This document shows, one piece after another, positions 5,118 through 12,815 of a DNA stretch of 12,815 bases. Positions within the stretch are counted from its first letter, which is position 1; each line of letters begins with the position of its first letter. Made by a program: the position numbers and the translations under genes. The stretch is from Alphaproteobacteria bacterium UBA6544 (GTDB lineage Bacteria > Pseudomonadota > Alphaproteobacteria > UBA8366): NCBI GenBank assembly GCA_002434595.1, contig DJKK01000057.1, positions 1 to 12,815 on the forward strand, read 5' to 3'. Below the pieces are notes generated by a model. That model worked only from the letters and a program-made list of their open reading frames with translations. It was not told the DNA's origin and ran no database searches.

Positions 5118-6332
5118 CTAAATTACGCCCTTGTCTTTGAGCGCCGCGATTTCATCCGCGGCCAACCCGAGCAAACCACCATAGACCGCATCAATGCCGT
5201 CGCCCAACGGCGGCCCCACATGTTTGACCCGTCCTGGTGTCTTCGACAGCTTGGGAATGACGCCTGGTATGACGATCTCACCGGCCGCCAGATCGGTAAA
5301 GCGAAGCAAATTTTCTCGCGCGTCGAATTGTGGGTCTTCGAAGATATCCGCAACGGAGTTGATCGCCCCACACGGCACATCTCCATCCGTACACTTCTGA
5401 AGCACTTCGGATTGCTTGTAGCTGCGGGTGAATTCCGTCACCAGGCCATCGACGGTCTCGCGGTTGGCGATACGCTGCGCCGTCGTCTGGTACATATCTT
5501 CACCGGCAAGCTCGGGGGTCCCCATTACCTTTGAGAGGCGCTCGAACATGCGGTCTGAGGTACACGCGATCGACACCCACTTATCGTCCCCGGTCTGGAA
5601 ATGCCCGTGCGGGCAAGCGAGCTTAGTGCCCATCCCCTCTCGCTGGCGGACAGTCCCTTCCTTGGCGTAGGCCGGAACCAACTCGTCGAGGAACCGAAAG
5701 ATCGACTCGTAAAGCGCCATGTCGATAATCTGCCCCTCACCGGTTCTGTCCCGGCTCTTGAGCGCGATCAGAATACCCAGAGCTCCATAAAGGCCCGACG
5801 TATAGTCGGCGAGAGACGTCGAGCCCGGCGTCACAGGCGGACCGTCCGGCATACCAGCCAGATAGGTCAATCCGCCGAAAGCCTGCGCAATGCGCGCAAA
5901 TCCGGGGCGCTGCTTGTAGGGGCCTGTCTGTCCGTAACCGGAGACCCTCAACAACACCAACTTAGGATTGATCTTATTTAAAACATTCCATCCGAGCCCC
6001 CATCGCTCGAGCGTGCCGGGCCGGAAGTTTTCGCACATCACATCTGAGACCGCGACGAGCCGCTTCAGAATGTCGACACCCTCAGGCGTCCGCAGGTCCA
6101 GCGTCACTGAGGTCTTGTTCCGCGATTCCGTCATCCAGGCGAGCGTGTCACCGTCCCGAGCCGTCTTGGTCCCATAGTGACGCCATGGATCGCCGCCTTT
6201 CGGATTCTCGACCTTAATCACCTCCGCACCGAATTCCGAAAGGATCGTCGACGCGAACGGGGCCGCGACGAATGTCGCAACATCAAGGATACGAATGCCT
6301 TCAAGTGGCAGATTCGACGCGTCTTCGGCCAT
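5118..6332 (-). CDS. CaiB/BaiF family CoA-transferase (family III), paralogue 2
   Basis: A complete family III CoA-transferase of 404 residues from the ATG at 6332. An upstream in-frame ATG at 6347 would add five residues. I prefer 6332 because GGGGA precedes it, nothing resembling a Shine-Dalgarno precedes 6347, and the length then matches the paralogue at 1127-2341. Motifs from 6332: ILDVATFVAAPFASTILSEF near 16-35, GAEVIKVENP, ESRNKTSVTLDL, CENFRPGTLERWGLG, SGYGQTGP (131-138) and the expected catalytic Asp176 in STSLADYTSGLYGALG. It is about 60% identical by eye to the other copy. It follows dgcA on the same strand after 95 bases and may be the last gene of a dgcN-dgcA operon, which suggests acting on a carboxylic acid of that pathway. 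The substrate is not determined, and a separate promoter in the gap is possible. Confidence 0.93.
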   Translation of the reverse strand: MAEDASNLPLEGIRILDVATFVAAPFASTILSEFGAEVIKVENPKGGDPWRHYGTKTARDGDTLAWMTESRNKTSVTLDLRTPEGVDILKRLVAVSDVMCENFRPGTLERWGLGWNVLNKINPKLVLLRVSGYGQTGPYKQRPGFARIAQAFGGLTYLAGMPDGPPVTPGSTSLADYTSGLYGALGILIALKSRDRTGEGQIIDMALYESIFRFLDELVPAYAKEGTVRQREGMGTKLACPHGHFQTGDDKWVSIACTSDRMFERLSKVMGTPELAGEDMYQTTAQRIANRETVDGLVTEFTRSYKQSEVLQKCTDGDVPCGAINSVADIFEDPQFDARENLLRFTDLAAGEIVIPGVIPKLSKTPGRVKHVGPPLGDGIDAVYGGLLGLAADEIAALKDKGVI

Positions 6333-6427
6333 GTCACCAGTCCCCATGCTTTATTTCGGTTACTTGATATAGAGGGGTCTACTACGGTGGACAGCGAATC
6401 TGCGAAATGCTGCCCTGTCGATCTAAA

Positions 6428-7414
6428 TTATCCCCACAAAGCCGCTTTCGGCGGATGCACGCGTCCCTCATTGTCGTAAAGCAGGCCGTTCTCACGGTCC
6501 TCTGCCAATAGTAGCGGGCCGTCAAGGTCGACGACGACGGCGCCTTGAGCGACCAACACACCGGGCGCCATGGAAAGTGACGTTGCGACCATGCAGCCGA
6601 CCATTACCTGTATGCCCGCGTCGAGCGCTGACTGGCGTAGTTTGAGCGCTTCGGTTAGCCCGCCGGATTTGTCGAGTTTGATGTTGATTACATCGTAGCG
6701 GCTTTTGAGGCGCTCCAGATCCGCACTCGTGTGACAGGATTCGTCAGCGCAAAAGGGTAGCGGATGCGCGAGGTCCGCAAGCGCGGCATCAGTGGAAGCG
6801 GGCAACGGCTGCTCGACGAGTTGCACCTGAAGCGTTTTCAGTTCCCTTGCAAAGCGGTCCACCATATCTGGCTCCCAGCCTTCGTTGGCATCGACGATGA
6901 TTGGGGTCTTCGGCAACACATCTCGCACTGCGCGCACACGGCTGAGATCGCCCTCGCCGATCAGCTTCATCTTGATCAAGGGGCGATGGGCGTTCCTCTC
7001 CGCCGCTGCCGCCATTTCCTCGGGCGACGCGACGCTGAGCGTAAAGGCTGTCGTTACGGGTTCCGGTTCCGGTAAGCCGGCCAGCTCCCAAACTCGCTTC
7101 CCTGCGCGCTTCGCTTCAAGATCCCAGAACGCGCAATCCAGTGCATTGCGGGCCGCCCCTGGCGCCATCGCTTCCTGTAGCGCGACCCGGTCCATATCGC
7201 CAGCCTCAATGGCCGCCCGCAGAACTTCGACCTCGGCGATCGAACTTTCCTGGGTTTCATCGTAACGCGGATTGGGTTGGCCTTCGCCGCATCCAACGAT
7301 GCCGTCCTGCTCCAGCGTGCAGACAATCACCGGGGTTTCCGTACGGCTACCACGAGAAATTGTGAAGACCTCGCGCAGCGGCCAGGTCTCGGCATATACC
7401 CCGAGTTTCGGCAT
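6428..7414 (-). CDS. dgcA: N-acetyl-D-glutamate racemase DgcA (dipeptide-epimerase-like, enolase superfamily)
   Basis: A 328-residue member of the muconate-lactonising-enzyme subgroup of the enolase superfamily. An N-terminal capping domain (to about 110) is followed by the TIM barrel. The catalytic set is visible: KMK (148-150) for the first lysine, the metal ligands Asp175 (IIVDANEGW), Glu201 (VEQPLP) and Asp224 (CADES), and Lys246 in INIKLDKSGG as the opposite base. A late DLDGP (296-300) matches the DxD region of the dipeptide-epimerase branch. Sequence alone would allow an L-Ala-D/L-Glu epimerase. Adjacency to dgcN, three bases away and probably translationally coupled, favours DgcA, which racemises N-acetyl-D-Glu to N-acetyl-L-Glu in the cytoplasm. 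The ATG at 7414 lies just after the dgcN stop and has only a weak AGGG upstream. Confidence 0.88.
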   Translation of the reverse strand: MPKLGVYAETWPLREVFTISRGSRTETPVIVCTLEQDGIVGCGEGQPNPRYDETQESSIAEVEVLRAAIEAGDMDRVALQEAMAPGAARNALDCAFWDLEAKRAGKRVWELAGLPEPEPVTTAFTLSVASPEEMAAAAERNAHRPLIKMKLIGEGDLSRVRAVRDVLPKTPIIVDANEGWEPDMVDRFARELKTLQVQLVEQPLPASTDAALADLAHPLPFCADESCHTSADLERLKSRYDVINIKLDKSGGLTEALKLRQSALDAGIQVMVGCMVATSLSMAPGVLVAQGAVVVDLDGPLLLAEDRENGLLYDNEGRVHPPKAALWG

Positions 7415-7417
7415 ACC

Positions 7418-8413
7418 CTAGAGTGCGTCGACGAGGACGCCGACACCGTGTTTCACAGGGTCGACCGCAGGTAGGCCGGTTTCATCGCGGGCCCGCTGCA
7501 GTTCGGCCTCGGCCTCCACGTCAGAAAGTTTCGACGTGTTGATCGCACAACCAATGCATCGCACGTCCGGATTGGTCACCCGGGCGGCTTCCTTAGTCGC
7601 CTCGATGACTTCGGAAAGACTACGCACCGGAATTGCCGGCGTCCCCCGCATGTGCGGGCGCCCCGGGTCATGGCAGACGACTAGCACATCCGGCTGGGAT
7701 CCGTGGATCAGGCCGAGCGTGACGCCGGCATAACCCGCATGGAAAATCGAACCTTGTCCCTCGACAAGATCCCAATGGTCAGGGTCGTTCTCGGGGCACA
7801 GCCATTCGACCGAGCCGGAAATGAAATCCGACACGACAGCGTCAATGGCAACGCCGTTCCCGGCGATGAAAATGCCAGTCTGCCCGGTCGCCCGGAATTC
7901 CGCTTTCATACCCCGGTCCCTCATCTCCTTCTCCAAGGTGAGGGCTGTGAACATTTTGCCGCACGAGGTATCAGTTCCAACTGTTAGCAGGCGCATGCCG
8001 GACCGTTTGTGGCCACGGCCGATATCGAACGTCTGGCTTGTGTGCCGCACGTCAAACAGCTGCCGTCCCGCGGCCGAGGCCTTGTCGGAGAGGCCCGGTA
8101 CGTCATCGAGCTTAGCGTGCATGCCGCTCGCGATGTCCATACCGTTGTCGATAGCCAAATGCATTGTCTCAACCCAGGAATCTGCAAAAAAACCACCCTG
8201 GTTAGTGACGCCGACGATGAGCGTCTTGACCCCTGCCGCCGCGGCTTCCAAGACAGTCATATCGGGCAAGCCAAGGTCTGCCTTGCACCCTTCGAGCCTT
8301 AGCTGGCCAAGGCACCAATCGGGCCGCCAATGGGCTACCCCGCTCGCCGTCTTAGCGGCAAGCTGATCCGGCACGTCGCCGATGAACATCAGGTACGGAT
8401 TTTTGATTTCCAT
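7418..8413 (-). CDS. dgcN: D-glutamate N-acetyltransferase DgcN (DUF1611 family)
   Basis: A 331-residue protein of the DUF1611 family. The N-terminal Rossmann-like part (LMFIGDVPDQLAAKTASG near 8-25, ending about 135) leads into a P-loop domain with GTDTSCGKM (146-154). A Walker-B-like WDLVEGQGS (214-222), VVCHDPGRPHMRG (246-257) and a C-terminal IGCAINTS (287-294) follow. These fit the family, for which DgcN was shown in marine bacteria to transfer acetyl from acetyl-CoA to D-glutamate, the first step of D-Glu catabolism. The frame is open 23 codons further upstream, but GGGAGGA eight bases before the ATG at 8413 decides the start. It is the first gene of the dgcN-dgcA(-CoA-transferase) group, with a 224-base leader region before fcl. 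Confidence 0.88.
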   Translation of the reverse strand: MEIKNPYLMFIGDVPDQLAAKTASGVAHWRPDWCLGQLRLEGCKADLGLPDMTVLEAAAAGVKTLIVGVTNQGGFFADSWVETMHLAIDNGMDIASGMHAKLDDVPGLSDKASAAGRQLFDVRHTSQTFDIGRGHKRSGMRLLTVGTDTSCGKMFTALTLEKEMRDRGMKAEFRATGQTGIFIAGNGVAIDAVVSDFISGSVEWLCPENDPDHWDLVEGQGSIFHAGYAGVTLGLIHGSQPDVLVVCHDPGRPHMRGTPAIPVRSLSEVIEATKEAARVTNPDVRCIGCAINTSKLSDVEAEAELQRARDETGLPAVDPVKHGVGVLVDAL

Positions 8414-8420
8414 ATTGTCT

Positions 8421-8427
8421 TCCTCCC
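8421..8427 (-). promoter_or_regulatory. Ribosome binding site of dgcN
   Basis: On the minus strand this reads GGGAGGA, about eight bases before the ATG at 8413. It overrules the longer open frame that begins at 8482. Confidence 0.8.
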
Positions 8428-8637
8428 AGTGGTGGCCTTTTTCGTTTCGAGCCGCGTTTTCGAAGCCCCCTGAAAGCGTCATAAAGGATGGAAAGCGAAC
8501 GGTCCACCTCTTCGCAAGTGCTGGTTATTGGCGGCGCCCTGTTCGCCGGCGGCGTAGTCGAAGCACCGCATGGCGCGGATCTAAATTCGTGCCCCCCTCG
8601 CCTTCGACCACATTCCCACATAATCCGGGAGCGCACT

Positions 8638-9585
8638 CTATTCGGCGGCGCGCAACGAATCCTGATTGTCCAAGAACCAGCGATATGTATCTGCCAATCC
8701 ATCGCGCAAAGCGATCTTTGGCTTCCAGCCCAATGCCTGCAGACGTCCTATATCCAGCATTTTTCGCGGCGTGCCGTCAGGCTTGGATGTATCGAATTCT
8801 AACGCACCCTCGTATCCGACAACTTCGCGAACAAGCTCGACCAATTCGCGAATGGTCACGTCATGACCGACGCCGACATTGATGGTCGCGTCCTCACTGT
8901 ACTTCTGCATCAGAAAAACTGAAGCATCCGCAAGATCGTCGACGTGCAGAAATTCCCGCCGGGGTGCCCCTGTCCCCCAAACACCCATCGCCGGCGCATT
9001 GGACAGTTTCGCGTTGTGTGCCTTTCGCATCAACGCCGGAATAACATGGCTGCTTTCCAGATCGAAGTTATCACCCGGGCCATAGAGATTCGTTGGCATC
9101 AAAGAGATCGCGTCGAAACCGTATTGCCGGCGGTAATTCTCACACAGCTTAAGGCCGGCAATCTTGGCAATTGCATACGGTTCGTTGGTCGGCTCCAACT
9201 CACCCGTCAATAGCGCCGATTCAAAAATCGGCTGGGATGCCATTCTCGGATAGATGCAGGAAGAGCCGAGAAACAACAGTTTATTCGCGCCGCTGCGCCA
9301 CGCCGCCTCGACCACATTCGCGGCGATCATCATGTTCTGGTATATGAATTCGGCACGGCGGGTGTCGTTAGCATGAATGCCGCCCACCTTTGCCGCTGCT
9401 AGAAATACAAACTCGGGACGCTCGCTCTCAAAAAACGCCTCGACCTCCACTTGGCGGGTCAAGTCGAGCTCCGCACGCGACCTTTCGATCAAATTATCAT
9501 AGCCGGCCGCACGCAGATTACGAGTAATGGCGCCGCCAACGAGGCCATTATGACCGGCGACAAAGATACGCGAGCCAAGCGTCAT
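8638..9585 (-). CDS. fcl: GDP-L-fucose synthase
   Basis: A 315-residue NAD(P)-dependent extended SDR. It performs the 3,5-epimerisation and 4-reduction of GDP-4-keto-6-deoxy-mannose to GDP-L-fucose. The cofactor-binding GHNGLVG is at 11-17, AAAKVGGI near 63-70, SSCIYP (108-113, with the catalytic Ser) and YAIAK (137-141, Tyr and Lys of the SDR pair). Later conserved stretches include PTNLYGPGDNFD and REFLHVDDLADA. The ATG at 9585 follows the gmd stop after one base (TGAGATG), so translation is probably coupled. The frame is open 28 codons further upstream, but that part overlaps gmd and lacks homology. The product feeds fucosylated or related deoxyhexose surface glycans. Confidence 0.95.
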   Translation of the reverse strand: MTLGSRIFVAGHNGLVGGAITRNLRAAGYDNLIERSRAELDLTRQVEVEAFFESERPEFVFLAAAKVGGIHANDTRRAEFIYQNMMIAANVVEAAWRSGANKLLFLGSSCIYPRMASQPIFESALLTGELEPTNEPYAIAKIAGLKLCENYRRQYGFDAISLMPTNLYGPGDNFDLESSHVIPALMRKAHNAKLSNAPAMGVWGTGAPRREFLHVDDLADASVFLMQKYSEDATINVGVGHDVTIRELVELVREVVGYEGALEFDTSKPDGTPRKMLDIGRLQALGWKPKIALRDGLADTYRWFLDNQDSLRAAE

Positions 9586-9586
9586 C

Positions 9587-10642
9587 TCAGCCAACCGCAA
9601 TACCCTCCAGGGAAATCTCATGGCCAGCATCCACGAGCGTCTTTTCGCGATGCGCCAGCTCCATATCATGCTCGACCATCATTGATACCAATGAATCGAA
9701 ATCGACCTTGGGCAACCAATCAAGGCCTTCACGCGCTTTCGTCGAATCACCTAGCAAGATATCCACCTCAGTCGGACGGAAATAGCGCTCATCGATACTG
9801 ACGAATTCCTGCCAATCCATGCCAGCCTTATCGAAGGCCGCGGTCAGGAAATCCTTCACCGAGTAAGTCTCCCCCGTCGCGATAACTAAGTCATCAGCCG
9901 TATCCTTTTGAAGCATCAGCCACATCGCTTCGACATAGTCTCCAGCGAACCCCCAATCCCGCTTAGCATTGAGATTGCCAAGATAGAGCCTTTCTTGAAG
10001 ACCGTAACGAATGCGCCCCAGGGCGCGGGTTATCTTGCGCGTCACAAATGTCTCACCGCGGCGGGGGCTCTCGTGATTGAAGAGAATGCCGTTCGCCACA
10101 TACATGCCGTAAGCTTCTCGATAATTAGCGGCATACCAATAACCAGCCACCTTCCCCACGGCGTAAGGACTGCGGGGTGCAAACGGTGTCGCCTCGCTCT
10201 GCGGGGCCGGCGCAGAGCCGTACATTTCGGACGATCCAGCCTGATAAAACCGCACCGGATCCTCAGCCATCGCGATGTACTCGCGGGTTGCCTCCAGCAG
10301 GCGCAGTGTGCCGGTCGCTACGATGTCAGCCGTGTATTCCGGCTGATCAAACGAAACACGAACGTGGCTCTGTGCCGCAAGGTTGTAGATCTCATGTGGC
10401 CGGACCTTGGCCAGAATGTGACGCAGCCCGGAGGCGTCAGAAAGGTCGCCATAGTGCAGGAACAGGCGAGTGTCCGGATGATGGGGATCGGTGTAGAGAT
10501 GATCGATCCGCGTCGTGTTGAAAGTGCTAGCGCGACGAATGATCCCATGGACCTCATACCCCTTCGACAGAAGAAACTCTGCGAGATAGGAGCCATCTTG
10601 GCCGGTTATACCCGTTATTAAAGCGCGCTTATTCGAACTCAT
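9587..10642 (-). CDS. gmd: GDP-mannose 4,6-dehydratase
   Basis: A 351-residue extended SDR, the usual length for GMD. It converts GDP-D-mannose to GDP-4-keto-6-deoxy-D-mannose, the first step to GDP-L-fucose, GDP-rhamnose or GDP-perosamine. The N-terminal ALITGITGQDGSYLAEFLL (7-25) is the GMD form of the Rossmann glycine motif. GIIRRASTFNTTRI, LHYGDLSD, YNLAAQSHV, GSSEMYG (136-142), Y160-x3-K164 and ILFNHESPRRGETFV are all near-invariant in the family. It is directly followed by fcl, so GDP-L-fucose is the expected end product. The ATG at 10642 has only a weak purine-rich AAAGAAAAGAA upstream. Confidence 0.97.
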   Translation of the reverse strand: MSSNKRALITGITGQDGSYLAEFLLSKGYEVHGIIRRASTFNTTRIDHLYTDPHHPDTRLFLHYGDLSDASGLRHILAKVRPHEIYNLAAQSHVRVSFDQPEYTADIVATGTLRLLEATREYIAMAEDPVRFYQAGSSEMYGSAPAPQSEATPFAPRSPYAVGKVAGYWYAANYREAYGMYVANGILFNHESPRRGETFVTRKITRALGRIRYGLQERLYLGNLNAKRDWGFAGDYVEAMWLMLQKDTADDLVIATGETYSVKDFLTAAFDKAGMDWQEFVSIDERYFRPTEVDILLGDSTKAREGLDWLPKVDFDSLVSMMVEHDMELAHREKTLVDAGHEISLEGIAVG

Positions 10643-10722
10643 CCGATTCTTTTCTTTCGACAGCGATCAGACGATGGAACATACAGGCCCGGCAGCGTCG
10701 CGTCACCCAGTTGATGGGCAAT

Positions 10723-11751
10723 TTACGTGGCGCGATCGTCGATACCCGCATCGACCGTCGACAACTCCTTCACGTTCTTGTCCGGATTGGCAAACCACAA
10801 AACACCGCCCACCAATCCGATCACAACCATGATGAATCCATAAATCAGGGACAGGCTGGTTGATGCGTCAGCTGCGACCCCCAGCAATCCCATCGCCGCC
10901 ACCATGACGGCTTCGCGCACGCCCCACCCTGCAATGGAGATCGGGACGGCCGACAGCAGCATTACCCCCGGAACCAAGACCAGACAGTCGACAAACGACA
11001 CCCCGAGTTGCAGTTCATCGGACAAGATAAAGATCGCCGTCACCATCATCAGGTGGCCTATTATGGAAATGCCGAACACGGGCACCGCGATTCCAGTCTG
11101 TCGGAACAATGAAAGGACACCATCTGACAACCCGACCAGACCGCGCACCGCGCCCCACTTCGTCCAACGTACCAGCAGACGACGGCACAAAATCAACATT
11201 GATATACCGATGATGCCTGCCACGATAACGAATCCGAATGCCGCCCTGGCAGGCAGGTCATCGACGCGCTCATAGAGCCACGGCTGGGTGACCGCGACGA
11301 TCGCGAGGAGTGCGAAGAGGCCCGAAATGCGATCGAGAAGCACACCATTCACACCAGCGTCGACTGGCAATCCGGCCTTTACAACCCGATACATCCGAAC
11401 CCCATCACCACCAACGGTCGACGGTAAAGCCTGATTGAAGAACAATCCTTCGAAAAAGAATCGAAGTGACGTTCGATAGGGCAACGCATCCCCGAATAGC
11501 CGCATCAACACGACCCACCTTTGCGCCGTAATTACGTTCTGTCCTACAAGAAGTGCCATCGCGGAAACCACGGTCAGCGGTGATATGAGCGCCAGTCGCT
11601 CACCTAAAACGGTAAGATCCTGCCCCCGCAGCACGAGCCAGATAAGCCCCAGCGTGACTGTCGCCTTTATTGAAAATGCGAGTAACTTATTCAAGGAATA
11701 TGCTTCTTTGACAGTCGCGACCAAATTGCCCGTCGCGTCATACGCGTTCAT
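10723..11751 (-). CDS. Membrane protein of the LPG-synthase-TM / UPF0104 flippase-like family
   Basis: A 342-residue polytopic inner-membrane protein with about 7-8 hydrophobic segments (for example 23-41, 57-75, 145-157, 171-188, 223-243, 253-273, 281-293, 300-320). The family hallmarks are NQALPSTVGGDGVRMYRV (106-123) and PISIAGWGVREAV (270-282). This domain corresponds to the flippase part of MprF, but the lysyl-tRNA-dependent synthase domain is absent, so it should not be called a lysyl-PG synthase. Stand-alone members often accompany glycan or lipid-linked sugar genes. Here it sits 80 bases upstream of gmd, which fits a surface-glycan or lipid-carrier role (inference). I chose ATG 11751, 29 bases after the stop of the small upstream ORF. 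A longer frame to 11829 would overlap that ORF. Confidence 0.82.
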   Translation of the reverse strand: MNAYDATGNLVATVKEAYSLNKLLAFSIKATVTLGLIWLVLRGQDLTVLGERLALISPLTVVSAMALLVGQNVITAQRWVVLMRLFGDALPYRTSLRFFFEGLFFNQALPSTVGGDGVRMYRVVKAGLPVDAGVNGVLLDRISGLFALLAIVAVTQPWLYERVDDLPARAAFGFVIVAGIIGISMLILCRRLLVRWTKWGAVRGLVGLSDGVLSLFRQTGIAVPVFGISIIGHLMMVTAIFILSDELQLGVSFVDCLVLVPGVMLLSAVPISIAGWGVREAVMVAAMGLLGVAADASTSLSLIYGFIMVVIGLVGGVLWFANPDKNVKELSTVDAGIDDRAT

Positions 11752-11780
11752 AACATTTCTGACAATAACGTCCGAGGAAC

Positions 11781-11975
11781 CTAGACGAAGATATCGAGCA
11801 GACGTTCCCTTGCCTGACGGTCGCCGCATGCCTCGGGCGCTTGTACCTGCTTTACCGCGTCATTGATAAGATTCGACGTTGCGCTCTCGTTCTGCAGCTG
11901 ATGTCTCAAAGCCAGCAGCGAGCTATCAAAACCTAGCGTGACAGCGGGTACAGCGGCTATGAAATCGATCGCCAT
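11781..11975 (-). CDS. Hypothetical small protein (64 aa)
   Basis: A 64-residue frame beginning MAIDFIAAVPAVTLGFDSSL and ending TAG at 11781-11783, just upstream of the flippase-like gene. The N-terminal third is hydrophobic to amphipathic, the middle is Gln/Asn-rich and helical (ALRHQLQNESATSNLINDAV), and the end is charged. G+C-rich third codon positions and a purine-rich GGGGGCGGAA before the ATG give modest support for coding. The frame is open to 12038, so a longer 85-residue form is possible. The short hydrophobic start followed by a helical repeat vaguely recalls small motility-type (YjfB-like) proteins, but I cannot assign it. It may be co-transcribed with the downstream membrane protein. 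Confidence 0.45.
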   Translation of the reverse strand: MAIDFIAAVPAVTLGFDSSLLALRHQLQNESATSNLINDAVKQVQAPEACGDRQARERLLDIFV

Positions 11976-12054
11976 GACGAATTCCGCCCCCTGCAACACG
12001 TATTCACGGGGGAAAAGTAGCTTATCCGCCCGTTTCAAGCAAAACGCGACCGCC

Positions 12055-12609
12055 CTAATTCACGTCCGCAGCAACGCGCATGCTGACAATCTTGTCCGGA
12101 TCGTCAACCTCACCGCTTCGCGGATGTCCTTTTCGAATGTTATCGACAAACTCCATACCGGACGTGACCCGTCCCCAAACCGTGTATTGGTTATCAAGCC
12201 AAGAGGCATCCTCGTACACGATAAAGAACTGGCTGTTCGCGCTGTTCGGGTTCCTGGAGCGAGCCATCGAAACGATGCCACGAACGTGCTTCTCACTACT
12301 GAATTCTGCTTGCAGGTCCGGAAGTTCGGAACCACCGGATCCTGTCCCCGTCGGGTCACCCGTTTGGGCCATAAATCCTGCAATCACCCGATGAAAGACG
12401 ATCCCATCGTAAAACCCGGCCCGCGACAGCTGCTTGATTCGCGCCACATGATTGGGCGCCAGGTCCGACCGCAGTTCGATCACAACACGACCGTCCTTCA
12501 GATCGAGATATATCGTATTCTCGAGATCTGCCGCTTCCGTATCGCTCGCCGTCGCAGCGCCGATCCCAAGGGCCGCCATCAAAGCGGCCATCGTCTTCAA
12601 AATTCGCAT
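12055..12609 (-). CDS. Periplasmic cyclophilin-type peptidyl-prolyl cis-trans isomerase
   Basis: A 184-residue protein with an N-terminal signal peptide (about 1-27, MRILKTMAALMAALGIGAAT then an acidic stretch), so it is exported. The cyclophilin domain fills the rest: ELRSDLAPNHV, GFYDGIVFHRVIAGFMAQTGDP (66-86) with the catalytic Arg74, GTGSGG, GIVSMARSRNPNSANSQFFI, and SWLDNQYTVWGRV with Trp137 at the cyclosporin-binding Trp position. It catalyses proline cis-trans isomerisation in folding envelope proteins. The start at 12609 has GAGGA seven bases upstream. It begins 21 bases after the stop of the dehydrogenase at 12631 and is probably co-transcribed with it. Confidence 0.93.
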   Translation of the reverse strand: MRILKTMAALMAALGIGAATASDTEAADLENTIYLDLKDGRVVIELRSDLAPNHVARIKQLSRAGFYDGIVFHRVIAGFMAQTGDPTGTGSGGSELPDLQAEFSSEKHVRGIVSMARSRNPNSANSQFFIVYEDASWLDNQYTVWGRVTSGMEFVDNIRKGHPRSGEVDDPDKIVSMRVAADVN

Positions 12610-12630
12610 GGTTCGATCCTCTACTTTCTC

Positions 12631-12815
12631 TTAACGCAGTGCAGCGGCGATATTGCCGCCGTCAACGGTAATAACGCCGCCGGTGCTTTTCTTGGCGAGC
12701 GCAAGGGCGACAAACGCGTCAGCGACGTCTTCCGCCGTCACTTCGCGACGTAGCAGATTCCCTCGCATATAGGCATCCTCGCTCACTCCTCGAGCCTTGG
12801 CCCGGCTCTTGACCA
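12631..12815 (-). CDS. Short-chain dehydrogenase C-terminus (possibly bifunctional aldolase/SDR), 5'-partial
   Basis: Only the last 60 codons are in the window, ending TAA at 12631-12633. The tail TGGVITVDGGNIAAALR is the standard end of a classical SDR (TGxxxxVDGG). The preceding stretch, ARGVSEDAYMRGNLLRREV, then TAEDVADAFVALALAKKS, matches what I remember of the SDR half of bifunctional class II aldolase/short-chain dehydrogenases (RhaD/YuxG type). In these, NLLxxxV precedes the DVA(D/E)A helix. The catalytic Tyr-x3-Lys and the aldolase domain would lie beyond the right edge, so the bifunctional assignment is tentative. Confidence 0.8.
   Translation of the reverse strand, partial: VKSRAKARGVSEDAYMRGNLLRREVTAEDVADAFVALALAKKSTGGVITVDGGNIAAALR

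Noticed and set aside
8488..8802. 104-codon plus-strand frame upstream of dgcN
   Set aside because: Its second half is antisense to fcl and the first half has no recognisable domain.
11938..12753. 271-codon plus-strand frame across the cyclophilin gene
   Set aside because: A shadow of the cyclophilin and neighbouring genes. The translation shows no fold-like pattern.

Overview
The window looks like a stretch of alphaproteobacterial chromosome, probably a free-living, possibly marine, Rhodospirillales-like lineage. This is inferred from moderately GC-rich coding sequence, CaiB/BaiF CoA-transferase paralogues, a dgcN-dgcA pair and a CCA-encoding tRNA-Val(GAC). No rRNA or ribosomal marker is present, so the taxonomy is inference only. 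Most genes lie on the minus strand.

Layout: bases 2-748 (+) hold the 3' part of a double-hotdog acyl-CoA thioesterase. Bases 816-4058 look like the decayed footprint of an integrated element. A tRNA-Val(GAC) gene on the minus strand (3982-4058) sits at the right edge. A 27-bp near-copy of its 3' end lies at 816-842 at the left edge. A tyrosine-recombinase gene starting 80 bp from the tRNA has lost its catalytic half. Between the edges are a complete CaiB/BaiF CoA-transferase (1127-2341, -), a small double-CxxC protein (2789-2971, -), and two damaged copies of another double-CxxC small protein. Those two copies lie in a direct repeat with a constant 750-bp offset and no indels. The segment from about 2400 to 3980 is visibly more A+T-rich than its flanks.

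To the right are a secreted SLT-type lytic transglycosylase (4396-5112, +), then a minus-strand cluster reading dgcN (8413-7418), dgcA (7414-6428) and a second CaiB/BaiF CoA-transferase (6332-5118). DgcN and DgcA match the D-glutamate route in which DgcN N-acetylates D-Glu and DgcA racemises N-acetyl-D-Glu to the L form. The downstream CoA-transferase is a close paralogue of the one inside the putative element.

Next, also on the minus strand, come gmd and fcl (10642-8638), which make GDP-L-fucose from GDP-mannose. Upstream of them are a membrane protein of the LPG-synthase-TM/UPF0104 flippase-like family (11751-10723) and a small unrecognised ORF (11975-11781). Together these suggest a surface-glycan locus. 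The right end has a periplasmic cyclophilin (12609-12055) preceded by the C-terminus of a short-chain dehydrogenase, possibly the SDR half of a bifunctional aldolase/SDR.

I found no convincing new defence or RNA system. The most interesting material is the tRNA-bounded island remnant with its duplicated zinc-ribbon gene fragments, and the CoA-transferase linked to dgcNA.
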